In this document: piece by piece, positions 43,647 to 51,899 of the stretch
Numbering within the stretch: position 1 is the stretch's first letter
How the letters are laid out: every line of letters starts with the position of its first letter
From: Kribbella sp. NBC_00382
Lineage (GTDB): Bacteria; Actinomycetota; Actinomycetes; Propionibacteriales; Kribbellaceae
Length of the DNA stretch: 64,000 bases
Direction: 5' to 3'
NCBI RefSeq assembly: GCF_036067295.1
Contig: NZ_CP107954.1
Location: 2,356,001-2,420,000, forward strand
Notes under the pieces: generated by a model
What the model saw: only the letters and a program-made list of their open reading frames with translations
Told to the model about the DNA's origin: nothing
Databases searched by the model: none
Program-made: the position numbers and the translations under genes

Positions 43647-44611
43647 TTGCTCATCACTTTCTGGGTGTCGGTGTCGGTGCTGGTGGGCTGGCCGGTGACG
43701 GCGAAGAACACGTCATCCAGGTCAGGGGTGTGGACGGTCAGTTCGTCCACCTCGAGGGAGGCGTTGTCGAGCTGGGCCAGTAGGGCGCGCAGGGCCTGCA
43801 CGCTGCCGTCGTTCGGCACCTGGAGGACCAGGGCCTCCTCGTCGCGGTGGGAGGCCTGAAGTACCTGGCCAGCAAGGGCGAACTCGTCGGGTGCGTTGAA
43901 CCGGAGCCGGACATGTCCACCCGGTGCGAGCCGCTTCAGTTGCTCGGGCGTGCCCTGGGCAACCAGCTTGCCGTGGTCCAGTACCGCGATCTGGTCGGCG
44001 AGTTGGTCCGCTTCCTCCAGGTACTGCGTGGTGAGGAGGACCGTGACGCCACCGGCGACCAGTTCGCGGATGATCTGCCACATGTTGTGCCGGCTGCGCG
44101 GGTCCAGCCCGGTCGTCGGCTCGTCCAGGAAGATGATCCGCGGGCTGCCGACCAGCGTCATCGCCAGGTCGAGCCGGCGTTTCATGCCACCGGAGTACGT
44201 CATCGCGGGCTTCTTGCCCGCCTCGACCAGGTCGAACTGTTCGAGCAACTCGGCTGCCCGGCGGCGTCCTTCCACCCGGCCGAGGTGGTACAGGTCGGCC
44301 ATCATGATCAGGTTCTCCGTGCCGGTCAGCAGACCGTCGACCGCGGAGAACTGACCGGTCACGCCGATCGCCGCGCGGACCGCCTCGGGGTCGGCGTTGA
44401 GGTCGTGGCCCGCGACCCGGATCTGGCCGGCGTCGGCGGTGATCAGGGTGGACAGGATCTGCACCACGGTGGTCTTGCCGGCGCCGTTCGGGCCGAGCAG
44501 GGAAAAGATGGTGCCTTCGGCAACATTCAGGTCGATGCCGTCGAGCACGAGGTGGTCGCCGTAGGCCTTGCGCAGGCCGGTGACGTCGAGCGCCGGGGTT
44601 GAGCTGTTCAT
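43643..44611 (-). CDS. DrrA-type ABC exporter ATPase
   Basis: A 322-residue ATPase. Walker A is GPNGAGKTT (about residues 39-47), the signature is YSGGMKRRLD, Walker B IIFLDEPTTGLDPRSR and the H-loop is replaced by TTQYLEEA, typical of this family. The DrrA C-terminal domain is present (VHTPDLDDVFFAVTG). It powers the following permease. An ATG start at 44611 with a 147-base gap to the EXLDI stop, which may hold its own promoter. Confidence 0.93.
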   Translation of the reverse strand: MNSSTPALDVTGLRKAYGDHLVLDGIDLNVAEGTIFSLLGPNGAGKTTVVQILSTLITADAGQIRVAGHDLNADPEAVRAAIGVTGQFSAVDGLLTGTENLIMMADLYHLGRVEGRRRAAELLEQFDLVEAGKKPAMTYSGGMKRRLDLAMTLVGSPRIIFLDEPTTGLDPRSRHNMWQIIRELVAGGVTVLLTTQYLEEADQLADQIAVLDHGKLVAQGTPEQLKRLAPGGHVRLRFNAPDEFALAGQVLQASHRDEEALVLQVPNDGSVQALRALLAQLDNASLEVDELTVHTPDLDDVFFAVTGQPTSTDTDTQKVMSK

Positions 44612-44758
44612 GGGTCCTCGCTTGGTTTCGGGCAGGGTGAACCTGACCCAGGTGGTGTGAGAGGTGTGGAGGAGGAGATTCAGGGCGTGCGGATCCAGCC
44701 GGCCGGCTCGTTCGTGAGCCGCCGTCGGCGGGAGCTGTTCAGTTGGGGACTGCGGGGA

Positions 44759-45292
44759 TCAGATGTCGAGGTCCTCGACGGTCGGCTGCTCGGCCGCGTC
44801 CTCGACCAGGGTGTAGAGGTCGTCCGGGATCAGGTCCCGGAGCTCTTCCACCGTTTCCACGATGTGCAGCGTCGACTCGCCCTGGGCCATGCTCCAGGTC
44901 TGGTTGCTGCTGAAACTGCCGATCCAGCTGCGCCAGCCGGTGGTGTCCTGCTCCTCGCCGTTGACGGTGCCGGCGTGGTCGTACAGGTTGCTCCGGTCGG
45001 CGTGCAGGACGAACTTCCCGGTCCGGCTCCGGTAGACCTTGAAGGCCTCGTAGCCGTTCTTGTTGGACCGGCCGCCCTCGGCCAGCAGGACGCCGGAGAA
45101 CCGCTGCTTGCGGCCGGTCCCGCGGCCGACCCGGACGGTGATCTCGTCGAAGCCCTCGAGTCGGCCCTCCTCCATCTCGACGTACCGCCGGAGCGCGGTC
45201 GAGATGGCCTGGGACAGGTTGCCGGCGAGTTCCTGGGCCCGCTTGTAGAGCGCCAGGTCGTCGTCGGAAACGTAGATCGTCTTGTTCGGCAT
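44759..45292 (-). CDS. EXLDI family protein with N-terminal ribbon-helix-helix
   Basis: 177 residues. The start, NKTIYVSDDDLALYKRAQEL then SQAISTALRRYVE, is a ribbon-helix-helix DNA-binding pattern (beta strand plus two helices). A beta-rich middle follows (FKVYRSRTGKFVLHADRS), and the protein ends exactly in EDLDI, the C-terminal EXLDI signature that defines the family. Its role is unknown to me. ATG at 45292 follows TAGGAGGAG; a longer start is unsupported. Overlapping CTACGTAG palindromes lie just upstream, facing both this gene and the divergent hydrolase, so it probably autoregulates. DrrAB genes follow in the same direction. Confidence 0.85.
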   Translation of the reverse strand: MPNKTIYVSDDDLALYKRAQELAGNLSQAISTALRRYVEMEEGRLEGFDEITVRVGRGTGRKQRFSGVLLAEGGRSNKNGYEAFKVYRSRTGKFVLHADRSNLYDHAGTVNGEEQDTTGWRSWIGSFSSNQTWSMAQGESTLHIVETVEELRDLIPDDLYTLVEDAAEQPTVEDLDI

Positions 45293-45305
45293 GATGTATC
45301 TCCTC

Positions 45306-45345
45306 CTACGTAGAACTATACGCACAGCTCTACGTAGACGTCTAC
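45306..45345. promoter_or_regulatory. CTACGTAG palindrome cluster (probable RHH operator)
   Basis: CTACGTAG (45306-45313), TCTACGTAGA (45329-45338, perfect palindrome) and GTAGACGTCTAC (45334-45345, perfect palindrome, overlapping) lie in the 74-base gap between divergent starts. Short tandem half-sites of this type suit ribbon-helix-helix proteins, and the EXLDI protein has that fold. Confidence 0.65.
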
Positions 45346-45366
45346 ATATATGGCAGGATTACCTGG

Positions 45367-46347
45367 GTGGAGACTCCAGAGGACCGCTACGACCACCTGA
45401 CCGACCGCATCTCCACCCTGTACGACGAGGGCCTGCAGCCGGTCGCCTTGGATCTACTGGACGCCGCCGACTCCGACCTGGAGCCGTGGGCTGCGGAGCT
45501 CGCCCACCTGCGCGCCTGCCTCCTCGGCTCCATCCACGAGACGACCGAGGCGCTCACCACCCTCCAGCAGGCGAGCGCTGCCGGAGCCTGGTGGGCCGAA
45601 GAGATCCTCACGGACGACGACGACCTGGCCGCCCTCCAGTACCTACCCGCCTTCCAGCAGATCCTGGAGACCTCCCGCGCCCGCCGCGTCACCGCGGAGG
45701 ACCCACCACTCGTCCAACTCCCGCAATGGTCGAGCGACCCAACGCCGGCGAGTGAGGCGGGGCCGGCTGAGGCGGGGCCGGACGACGCGGGGCCGGGCGA
45801 GGCGGTGGGCCGCCATCTCTGCGGAGTTGTGGTCGCTCTACATGGAGCCGGGCAGCGGGCTCGGCATGCGATGCGGGACTGGGCCGGGGTGCTCGAGCTC
45901 GGCTATGCGCTGGTCGGAGTGGAGTCATCCCAGCTGATGTCGCCGGCGTACAGGACCTGGCCAGACCCGGCAGAGGCGGCGAAGGACATCGCTCGGGCGC
46001 TCGACCAGCTTCCCGCGCAACTGCGGGAGCTGCCGCTGATCGCAGCTGGGTTCTCGGCCGGTGGACGGGTGGCGCTCAACTGGGCCGTCGAGGCCAACCC
46101 TGTGCCGGCGGGCGGAGCCGTAGTACTGGCTCCTGCCCTGCGGGGCCTGCCGGAGAGCGCGCAGAACGCGTTGTCACCAGCCAGCATTCTGATCGGCACG
46201 GCCGACGACCTGCTGGAGGTTGTGGACGATGCCGAGGGACAGCTGGCCGGGCTGGGCTTCACCGTGGACCGGCTGCCGGGCCTCGGGCACGAGTTTCCCC
46301 AGGACCTCGCCGCGCGGCTCGAAGGATTACTCCCCAGCTGTGGATAA
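45367..46347 (+). CDS. Alpha/beta-hydrolase with N-terminal TPR-like helical domain
   Basis: 326 residues. Residues 1-115 are helical with TPR-like spacing (GLQPVALDLLDAAD, AELAHLRACLLGSI, TLQQASAAGAWWAEEIL). An alanine/proline/glycine linker follows. The second half is a hydrolase: GVVVALHGAG (oxyanion loop), AAGFSAGGRVALNWA with the nucleophile serine, and PGLGHEFP with the catalytic histidine. GxSxG is GFSAG. Substrate is unknown. GTG start at 45367; no strong ribosome site. It shares the palindromic promoter with the EXLDI gene. Its TAA lies inside a perfect DnaA box. Confidence 0.75.
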   Translation: METPEDRYDHLTDRISTLYDEGLQPVALDLLDAADSDLEPWAAELAHLRACLLGSIHETTEALTTLQQASAAGAWWAEEILTDDDDLAALQYLPAFQQILETSRARRVTAEDPPLVQLPQWSSDPTPASEAGPAEAGPDDAGPGEAVGRHLCGVVVALHGAGQRARHAMRDWAGVLELGYALVGVESSQLMSPAYRTWPDPAEAAKDIARALDQLPAQLRELPLIAAGFSAGGRVALNWAVEANPVPAGGAVVLAPALRGLPESAQNALSPASILIGTADDLLEVVDDAEGQLAGLGFTVDRLPGLGHEFPQDLAARLEGLLPSCG

Positions 46348-46480
46348 GACGGTGATCAAACCTTCTTTATCCACAGATTTCGGCGAATTCCCCCCAGATC
46401 CGGCCGGATCCCGGGGAAAACCTGGGGACAAATCGGCCGAAATCTGTGCACAGCTGGGGATACCCATGTGGATAACCACA
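46339..46480. promoter_or_regulatory. DnaA-box island with nested palindromes
   Basis: Perfect boxes: TGTGGATAA (46339-46347), TTATCCACA (46367-46375), TGTGGATAA (46467-46475); TGGGGACAA (46423-46431) is one base from the Streptomyces form. An inverted repeat CACAGATTTCGGC (46372-46384) / GCCGAAATCTGTG (46436-46448) encloses the perfect palindrome GATCCGGCCGGATC (46397-46410); CTGTGCACAG (46444-46453) adds another. The boxes differ in orientation. The island lies in the 223-base gap between the hydrolase and crgA stops. It is origin-like, but dnaA and dnaN are not nearby. Confidence 0.65.
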
Positions 46481-46570
46481 GCTCTGTAATTCAGTCGTGG
46501 ACCACGAAACCTCAGCCGGTTGCGCCCGATCGCCGGCTGAGGTTCGCGCTACCAGTACGTCAGGAAGCGA

Positions 46571-46837
46571 CTAGATCCACTGGGTGGAGACGACGAAGCC
46601 GCCCGCAATCAGGCCCATGCCGATCAGCAGGTTCCAGTTGTTCAGGTCCCGCATCACCGGGATGTCCTGGCCGGCCACGTAGAAGACGACCAGCCAGGCG
46701 AGTCCGAGCAGCCAGCACGCCAGCATCAGCGGGGCGACCCACACCCGGCTGGTGGTACGCGGCTTCTTCGGAGTCTTCTCCACCTTGACCTTGTCGGTGG
46801 CGGACTTCTTGGTCTTGCGACTGCTCGACTCGGGCAC
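46571..46837 (-). CDS. crgA: Cell division protein CrgA
   Basis: An 88-residue membrane protein that in Streptomyces and mycobacteria localises to the septum and bridges FtsZ, FtsQ, FtsI and CwsA. It has a charged start (SSRKTKKSATDKVKVEKTP) and two spans: VAPLMLACWLLGLAWLVVF and NWNLLIGMGLIAGGFVVST. Length and topology are as usual. GTG at 46837 is the start: GAGGAG lies seven bases upstream; a GTG at 46861 would include it in the coding part. It is divergent from the DUF881 gene, the common actinobacterial arrangement. Confidence 0.95.
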   Translation of the reverse strand: MPESSSRKTKKSATDKVKVEKTPKKPRTTSRVWVAPLMLACWLLGLAWLVVFYVAGQDIPVMRDLNNWNLLIGMGLIAGGFVVSTQWI

Positions 46838-46930
46838 GACTCGACTCCTCGTAACGGACACCTACTGCGGACACATAAGCTAGCTCTGGCCTCGGTTAGC
46901 GTAGTGCAGACGAGAGCAAGGGGATCACGG

Positions 46931-47701
46931 GTGAGCAAGCTGCGGCGTTTTTCGCTCTGGCGCGCAAGTGCGCCGGTGGCGTTGCTGTGTGCCGGGTTGC
47001 TCTTCGCGACCAGCGCAACGAACGCCCGCGGTACCGATCTGCGTCCCAGTCGTAACACTACGCTGGCGGGCCTGGTCGAGGAACAGAGCCGGCGCAGCGC
47101 CAGCCTGACCCGGCAGCACGCGGCGCTGACCCAGGACATCGAGAAGCTGCAGGCCCAGCAGGGCTCGATCGAGCCCAAGCTGGCCAAGCAGCTGAAGGAC
47201 CTGTCCGAGGAGGTCGGCACGACGCCGGTCACCGGCGCCGGCCTCACCGTCACGCTCAAGGACGCCCCGCCCGAGGTGGTCAAGGACAACCCGGACGTGG
47301 ACGCCGACTGGCTGGTGATCCACCAGCAGGACATCCAGGCCGTGGTGAACGCGCTGTGGGTCGGTGGCGCCGACGCGATCTCGATCCAGAACCACCGGGT
47401 GATCTCGACCACGGGCATCAAGTGCGTCGGCAACTCGGTCGTCCTGCACGGCGTGCCCTACCTGCCGCCGTACAAGATCACCGCGATCGGCGATCGCAAG
47501 AAGCTGCAGCAGGCGCTGGACGACTCGAAGTACATCGAGAACCTGCAGGACTACGTGGTCCGCTTCCAGCTCGGCTACGAGGTGAAGAACGAGTCCTCGA
47601 TCGCGATGCCCGCCTACGAGGGCACGCTGGAGCTGCAGAGCGCGACCGTGCCGGGCTTCGAGAAGTCGCCGAGCACCAGTCCCTCGGCGACCGGCGGCTG
47701 A
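46931..47701 (+). CDS. DUF881 family membrane protein
   Basis: A 256-residue bitopic protein. One membrane span (APVALLCAGLLFATSA, about residues 14-30) is followed by a short coiled coil (SLTRQHAALTQDIEKLQAQQG) and the DUF881 domain: GAGLTVTLKD, WLVIHQQDIQAVVNALWVGG, GADAISIQNHRV. It resembles the SpoIIIAH/DUF881 cell-division associated family (in M. tuberculosis Rv0012 type). GTG at 46931 follows GGGGA. It is upstream of trpG; the class E sortase gene I remember between them in Streptomyces is missing here. Confidence 0.9.
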   Translation: MSKLRRFSLWRASAPVALLCAGLLFATSATNARGTDLRPSRNTTLAGLVEEQSRRSASLTRQHAALTQDIEKLQAQQGSIEPKLAKQLKDLSEEVGTTPVTGAGLTVTLKDAPPEVVKDNPDVDADWLVIHQQDIQAVVNALWVGGADAISIQNHRVISTTGIKCVGNSVVLHGVPYLPPYKITAIGDRKKLQQALDDSKYIENLQDYVVRFQLGYEVKNESSIAMPAYEGTLELQSATVPGFEKSPSTSPSATGG

Positions 47702-47740
47702 GCAAGGCCCCGCTTCGGCCGGTCTGTGACAATGGTCCGC

Positions 47741-48358
47741 ATGCCGCGGATCCTCGTCGTCGACAACTACGACTCCTTCGTCTACAACCTCGTCCAGTAC
47801 CTGCAGCAGTTGCAGGCCGACACGACCGTGCTGCGCAACGACGAGGTCACCCCTGACCAGGTCTCGGAGTACGACGGTGTCCTGCTCTCCCCCGGCCCCG
47901 GCACGCCGGAAGAAGCCGGCGCGTGCGTGGAGATCGTCAAGCAGAAGGGCGGCGAGGTGCCCATCTTCGGCGTCTGCCTCGGCCTGCAGGCGATCGGTGT
48001 CGCGTACGGCGGTGTGGTCGGCCGCGCGGACGAGTTGCTGCACGGCAAGACCAGTCAGGTCTTCCACGAGGGTGCCGGCGTACTGGCCGGGTTGCCGTCG
48101 CCGTTCACCGCGACCCGGTACCACTCGCTGGCGATCGCCCAGGACAGCGTGCCGGACGAGCTGCAGGTGACCGCGCGGACCGAGGCGGGCGTGATCATGG
48201 CCGCCCGGCACCGCGACCTGCCGGTCGAAGGCGTGCAGTTCCACCCCGAGTCGGTACTGACCGAAGGCGGCCACCGGATGCTCGCCAACTGGCTCCAGAT
48301 CTGCGGCGACCCCAGCGCGGTCGAGCGCTCCGCCGGGATGGCCCCGGTCGTCAGCTAA
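47741..48358 (+). CDS. trpG: Glutamine amidotransferase, anthranilate/aminodeoxychorismate synthase component II
   Basis: A 205-residue class I amidotransferase that supplies ammonia to chorismate-using synthases. NYDSFVYNLVQYL, SPGPGTPEEAG, the catalytic cysteine in FGVCLGLQA (about 79), and the histidine-glutamate pair in FHPESVLTEGG are complete. Its synthase subunit is not nearby. This lone trpG/pabA copy next to crgA and pknB is a well known actinobacterial feature. ATG at 47741; a longer frame has no ribosome site. A strong hairpin follows. Confidence 0.94.
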   Translation: MPRILVVDNYDSFVYNLVQYLQQLQADTTVLRNDEVTPDQVSEYDGVLLSPGPGTPEEAGACVEIVKQKGGEVPIFGVCLGLQAIGVAYGGVVGRADELLHGKTSQVFHEGAGVLAGLPSPFTATRYHSLAIAQDSVPDELQVTARTEAGVIMAARHRDLPVEGVQFHPESVLTEGGHRMLANWLQICGDPSAVERSAGMAPVVS

Positions 48359-48386
48359 GTCCCAGCAAACTGGTCCCAGCAACGCA

Positions 48387-48420
48387 AAAGGCCGCCGGAG
48401 CAGGTGCTCCAGCGGCCTTT
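48387..48420. terminator. Bidirectional terminator between trpG and pknB
   Basis: AAAGGCCGC...GGAGCA pairs with TGCTCC...GCGGCCTTT around a short loop, with a small bulge, and ends in CTTT. A and T tracts on both sides suit termination in both directions. Confidence 0.88.
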
Positions 48421-48454
48421 CGTGTCTGCGGTACTACGGCTGCGGTACTACGGG

Positions 48455-50317
48455 TCAGCCGTTGCCCTCGCCGCCGCCACCCCCGCCACCGGGGATGATC
48501 GGCGTTTCGGTGTTGCCCGGATCGGTCGGCTCCGTGCTCGGCGGCGTCGGCGGGGCCTTCACGGCGATCGAGAGAGTCACCTTGGTGCCCTCCTGGACCT
48601 TCGTGTTCGCGGCCACGCTCTGTTTGGTCACCGTGCCCTCGGGCGCGTTCGGGTTGGTGTCGTCGTTGACGTACCCGACCGACAGGCCCAGCGCCTTGAG
48701 CTGCGCGGTGGCGTCTTCCTTGCTCAGCTGGGTGACGTCGGGCACCGTGACCTGGACCTGTCCGGTCGAGATGGTCAGGGTGAACTTGGTGCCCCTGGCG
48801 TACTGACCGTCCTGGCCCGGGTCGATCGAGAGCACCGTGCCCTTGGGGGCCTCGTTCTCGACCTCCTTGGACTTGGACGCGACCTTGAACTGCCCGGCCG
48901 CCCCCTCGAGCGCCTTGCGCGCGGCGTCCTCGGACTTGCCGACCACGTTCGGTACGGCGAAGGTGTCGCGGCCGGCCGATACGACGAGGGCCACCGATGC
49001 GCCCTTGTCCAGCTTGGTGCCCGGCGCCGGGTCCTGGCTGATCACCGTGCTCTTCCCGACCGTGTTGCTGGCCTGGGAGGTCTGGGTGATCTTCAGCCCC
49101 TGATCGGTCAGCAGCTGGGTCGCCTCGGTGATCGAGAGTCCCTCGACCTTCGGTACTTCGACCTGCTCGACGGGCTGACTGGTGTTGGTGCTCGGCCCCG
49201 CACCGTTGTTGTTGCCCTTGTCGCCCATGTTGGTGATGATCGCGTAGGCGCCGACGGCGATCGCCACGATCGCCAGGCCGAGCAGGAAGTACGCGAGACC
49301 CCGGTTGCGCCGGGCTCGTGCGGTCTGCGCTTCGTCGTCCCCGTCGTCGGGCGGCATCAGGTCGTGCGTCTGCGGCTGGTAGGCCTGGGTCGCAGCGGCC
49401 GGCGCTACCTGGGTCGGCGCCATTGCGCGCGTCTCGGCGACGGCTGCCATCGGCGCGGTCACCTGTTGGCCGGCCAGTACCCGGTGGATGTCCTGGCGCA
49501 TCTCGTTCGCGCTCTGGTACCGGTGCTCGCGGTTCTTCGTCAGCGCCTTCAGGACGACGGCGTCGACCTCCGGCGGGATGTCCGGGTCGAAGGACGACGG
49601 CGGCAGCGGCTCTTCCCGGACGTGCTGGTAGGCCACCGACACGGGCGACTCACCGACGAACGGCGGCCGGCCGACGAGCAGTTCGTACAACAGGCAGCCG
49701 GTCGAGTACAGGTCGGAGCGGGCGTCCACGGTCTCGCCGCGGGCCTGCTCGGGCGACAGGTACTGCGCGGTGCCGATGACGGCCGCCGTCTGGGTCATCG
49801 TGGACGACGTGTCCGCGACCGCCCGGGCGATGCCGAAGTCCATCACCTTGACCTGACCCTGCGGGGTCAGCATCACGTTGCCGGGCTTGATGTCGCGGTG
49901 CACGATGCCGGCCCGGTGGCTGTAGTCGAGCGCCTCGAGCACGCCGGAGGTGATCTCCAGGGCGCGCTCGGGCATGATCTTGCGGCCCTCGCGGATCAGG
50001 TCGCGCAGCGTCTTGCCGGTCACCAGCTCCATCACGATGTACGGAATGGTGATGCCGGAGCCGTTCGGGTCCGGCTCCTCGCCGGTGTCGTAGACCGACA
50101 CGATGGTCGGGTGGTTCAGCGAGGCGGCCGACTGGGCCTCCCGCCGGAACCGCGCCTGGAAGGTCGCGTCGCTGGCCAGGTCGACGCGCAGCCGCTTGAT
50201 CGCGACGGCCCGGCCCAGACGGTTGTCGATGCCCCTCCGGACGTCTGCCATCCCCCCTCGACCGAGCGGTTCGCCTTCTTCGTAGCGACCGCCGACGAGA
50301 CGTGCCTGCGATGTCAT
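48455..50317 (-). CDS. pknB: Transmembrane Ser/Thr kinase PknB with three PASTA domains
   Basis: 620 residues. The cytoplasmic kinase (about 10-270) has the glycine loop LGRGGMADV, ATP lysine 41 (VAIKRL), catalytic HRDIKPGN, DFG and YLSPEQARG; the activation loop holds TSSTMTQTAAV threonines. A variable linker and one span (GLAYFLLGLAIVAIAVGAYA) precede three extracellular PASTA domains (VEVPKVEGLS, FAVPNVVGKS, VTVPDVTQLS), which bind peptidoglycan fragments. It phosphorylates division and wall enzymes. GGAAGG lies seven bases before the ATG. It is last in the fhaA-fhaB-pstP-rodA-pbpA-pknB set; pknA is absent and mycobacteria have four PASTA domains. Confidence 0.96.
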   Translation of the reverse strand: MTSQARLVGGRYEEGEPLGRGGMADVRRGIDNRLGRAVAIKRLRVDLASDATFQARFRREAQSAASLNHPTIVSVYDTGEEPDPNGSGITIPYIVMELVTGKTLRDLIREGRKIMPERALEITSGVLEALDYSHRAGIVHRDIKPGNVMLTPQGQVKVMDFGIARAVADTSSTMTQTAAVIGTAQYLSPEQARGETVDARSDLYSTGCLLYELLVGRPPFVGESPVSVAYQHVREEPLPPSSFDPDIPPEVDAVVLKALTKNREHRYQSANEMRQDIHRVLAGQQVTAPMAAVAETRAMAPTQVAPAAATQAYQPQTHDLMPPDDGDDEAQTARARRNRGLAYFLLGLAIVAIAVGAYAIITNMGDKGNNNGAGPSTNTSQPVEQVEVPKVEGLSITEATQLLTDQGLKITQTSQASNTVGKSTVISQDPAPGTKLDKGASVALVVSAGRDTFAVPNVVGKSEDAARKALEGAAGQFKVASKSKEVENEAPKGTVLSIDPGQDGQYARGTKFTLTISTGQVQVTVPDVTQLSKEDATAQLKALGLSVGYVNDDTNPNAPEGTVTKQSVAANTKVQEGTKVTLSIAVKAPPTPPSTEPTDPGNTETPIIPGGGGGGGEGNG

Positions 50318-50444
50318 TACTCTGCCTTCCAACCTGCGCGGATCGAACTCGGCCAAATCTCACTCAAAGTGCCCACGGTAGCCCGGACCATCCACCGGAC
50401 ACTGTCGGCCGGACGCTCTGTCACCGGGTTATATCGCATCGTCA

Positions 50445-51899
50445 TCACCGGCCGAGCACCGCTTCCATCATCTTCTTCGCGACCGGCGCGGCCAGCTTGC
50501 CGCCGGCGATGTCGTCGCGGCCCACGCCGACCGCGTCCTCGATGATCACCGCGACCGCGATCTGCGGGTCGTTGGCCGGCGCGAAGGCGGTGAACCAGGC
50601 GTACGGCGGCCGGTCCTTCGCGCTCTGCGCCGTACCGGTCTTGCCGGCCACGTCGATCCCGCTGATCTGGCCGGGCTTGCCGGTGCCGTTCTTGACGACA
50701 TCCACCATCATCGCGGTCAGCTCGCTGGCGACCTCCGGGCTGACCGCCTGGTGCAGCTCCTCCGGCTTGGTCTCCGAGACCGTCTTCAGGTCCGCGGTCC
50801 GGACGCTCTGCACCAGGTACGGCTTCATCACGGTGCCCTTGTTGGCGATCCCGGCCGCCACCATCGCCATCTGCAGCGGGGTGGCCCGGACGTCGAACTG
50901 GCCGATCGCGGACTGCGCGACCTGCGGTTCGTTCGGGTCGCCGGGGAACTGGCTGGCGGCCGCGCCCAGCTCGGGCAGCTGCCGCTCACCGAAGCCGAAC
51001 TTCTCGGCCTGCTCGCGCAGCGCGTCCGCACCGAGGTCGAGACCGACCGAGGCGAACGCGGTGTTGCAGGACAGTCGCAGCGCGACCGTCAGGGTGGCCC
51101 GGTCGCTGCCACCGCAGTTGCGGCCGTTCTCGTTCGGCAGCGGGACCGTGGTCTGCGGCAGCGGCAGGCTGGCCGGCGAGTTCACCTGGGTGTCCGGCTT
51201 GTACTTGCCGCTGGACAGCGCGGCCGCCGAGGTGACCAGCTTGAAGGTCGAACCCGGCGGGTAGAGCTCTTTGATCGCCCGGTTCGACATCGGCTTGTTC
51301 TTGCTCGCGTTCAGCGACTTCCAGGCGTCGCTGGCCTTGCTCAGGTCGTGCGAGGCGAGCAGGTTCGGGTCGTACGACGGCTTGCTGACCAGGGCGAGGA
51401 CCTTGCCCGTCTTCGGCTCGATCGCGACCGCGGCGCCCTTGTTGTCCCCGAGGGCGGTGTACGCCGCCTGCTGGGCCGCGGCGTTCAGGGTCAGGGTGAC
51501 GCTCGCGCCCTCCTGAGCCTTGCCGGTGAGCACGTCGACGACCCGGCGGAACGCCAGCGACGGGTCGGAGCCGTTCAGCTCGCTGTTCTGGTTGAGCTCG
51601 ATCCCGCCGCGGCCGAACTGGTACGAGTAGTAGCCGGTGACGGGCGCGTAGAGCGGACCGCTGGAGTACGTGCGCTGGTACTGGTACTGGTCCTTCGACG
51701 GCACGCTGCGGGCGATCAGCGTGTTGCCGATCAGGATCGGGCCGCGGTTCACCGAGAACTGCTCGTTGCGGACCCGGCGGTTGTCGTTGCGGCCGTTCAG
51801 CTCGTTGGAGCGGAAGGCCTGCAGATAGGTCGAGTTGGCGATCAGCGCGAGCATCAGGATGATCGCCGCCACGGCCAGTCGTCGGATCGCTGAGTTCAC
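50445..51899 (-). CDS. pbpA: Class B penicillin-binding protein PbpA
   Basis: A 484-residue transpeptidase with an N-terminal anchor (residues 7-24) and the full set of active-site motifs: STFK (217-220, nucleophile serine), SCN (277-279) and KTGTAQ (about 420). The short pedestal domain fits the PbpA/PBP2-like actinobacterial type. It cross-links peptidoglycan with the partner polymerase RodA upstream. The ATG overlaps the rodA stop by four bases. It is followed by pknB after 127 bases, which could carry a pknB promoter. Confidence 0.96.
   Translation of the reverse strand: MNSAIRRLAVAAIILMLALIANSTYLQAFRSNELNGRNDNRRVRNEQFSVNRGPILIGNTLIARSVPSKDQYQYQRTYSSGPLYAPVTGYYSYQFGRGGIELNQNSELNGSDPSLAFRRVVDVLTGKAQEGASVTLTLNAAAQQAAYTALGDNKGAAVAIEPKTGKVLALVSKPSYDPNLLASHDLSKASDAWKSLNASKNKPMSNRAIKELYPPGSTFKLVTSAAALSSGKYKPDTQVNSPASLPLPQTTVPLPNENGRNCGGSDRATLTVALRLSCNTAFASVGLDLGADALREQAEKFGFGERQLPELGAAASQFPGDPNEPQVAQSAIGQFDVRATPLQMAMVAAGIANKGTVMKPYLVQSVRTADLKTVSETKPEELHQAVSPEVASELTAMMVDVVKNGTGKPGQISGIDVAGKTGTAQSAKDRPPYAWFTAFAPANDPQIAVAVIIEDAVGVGRDDIAGGKLAAPVAKKMMEAVLGR

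Noticed and set aside
46339..46480. Calling this the chromosomal origin oriC
   Set aside because: dnaA, dnaN, recF and gyrB are not adjacent, and skew cannot be judged from one window. Only a DnaA-box island is claimed.
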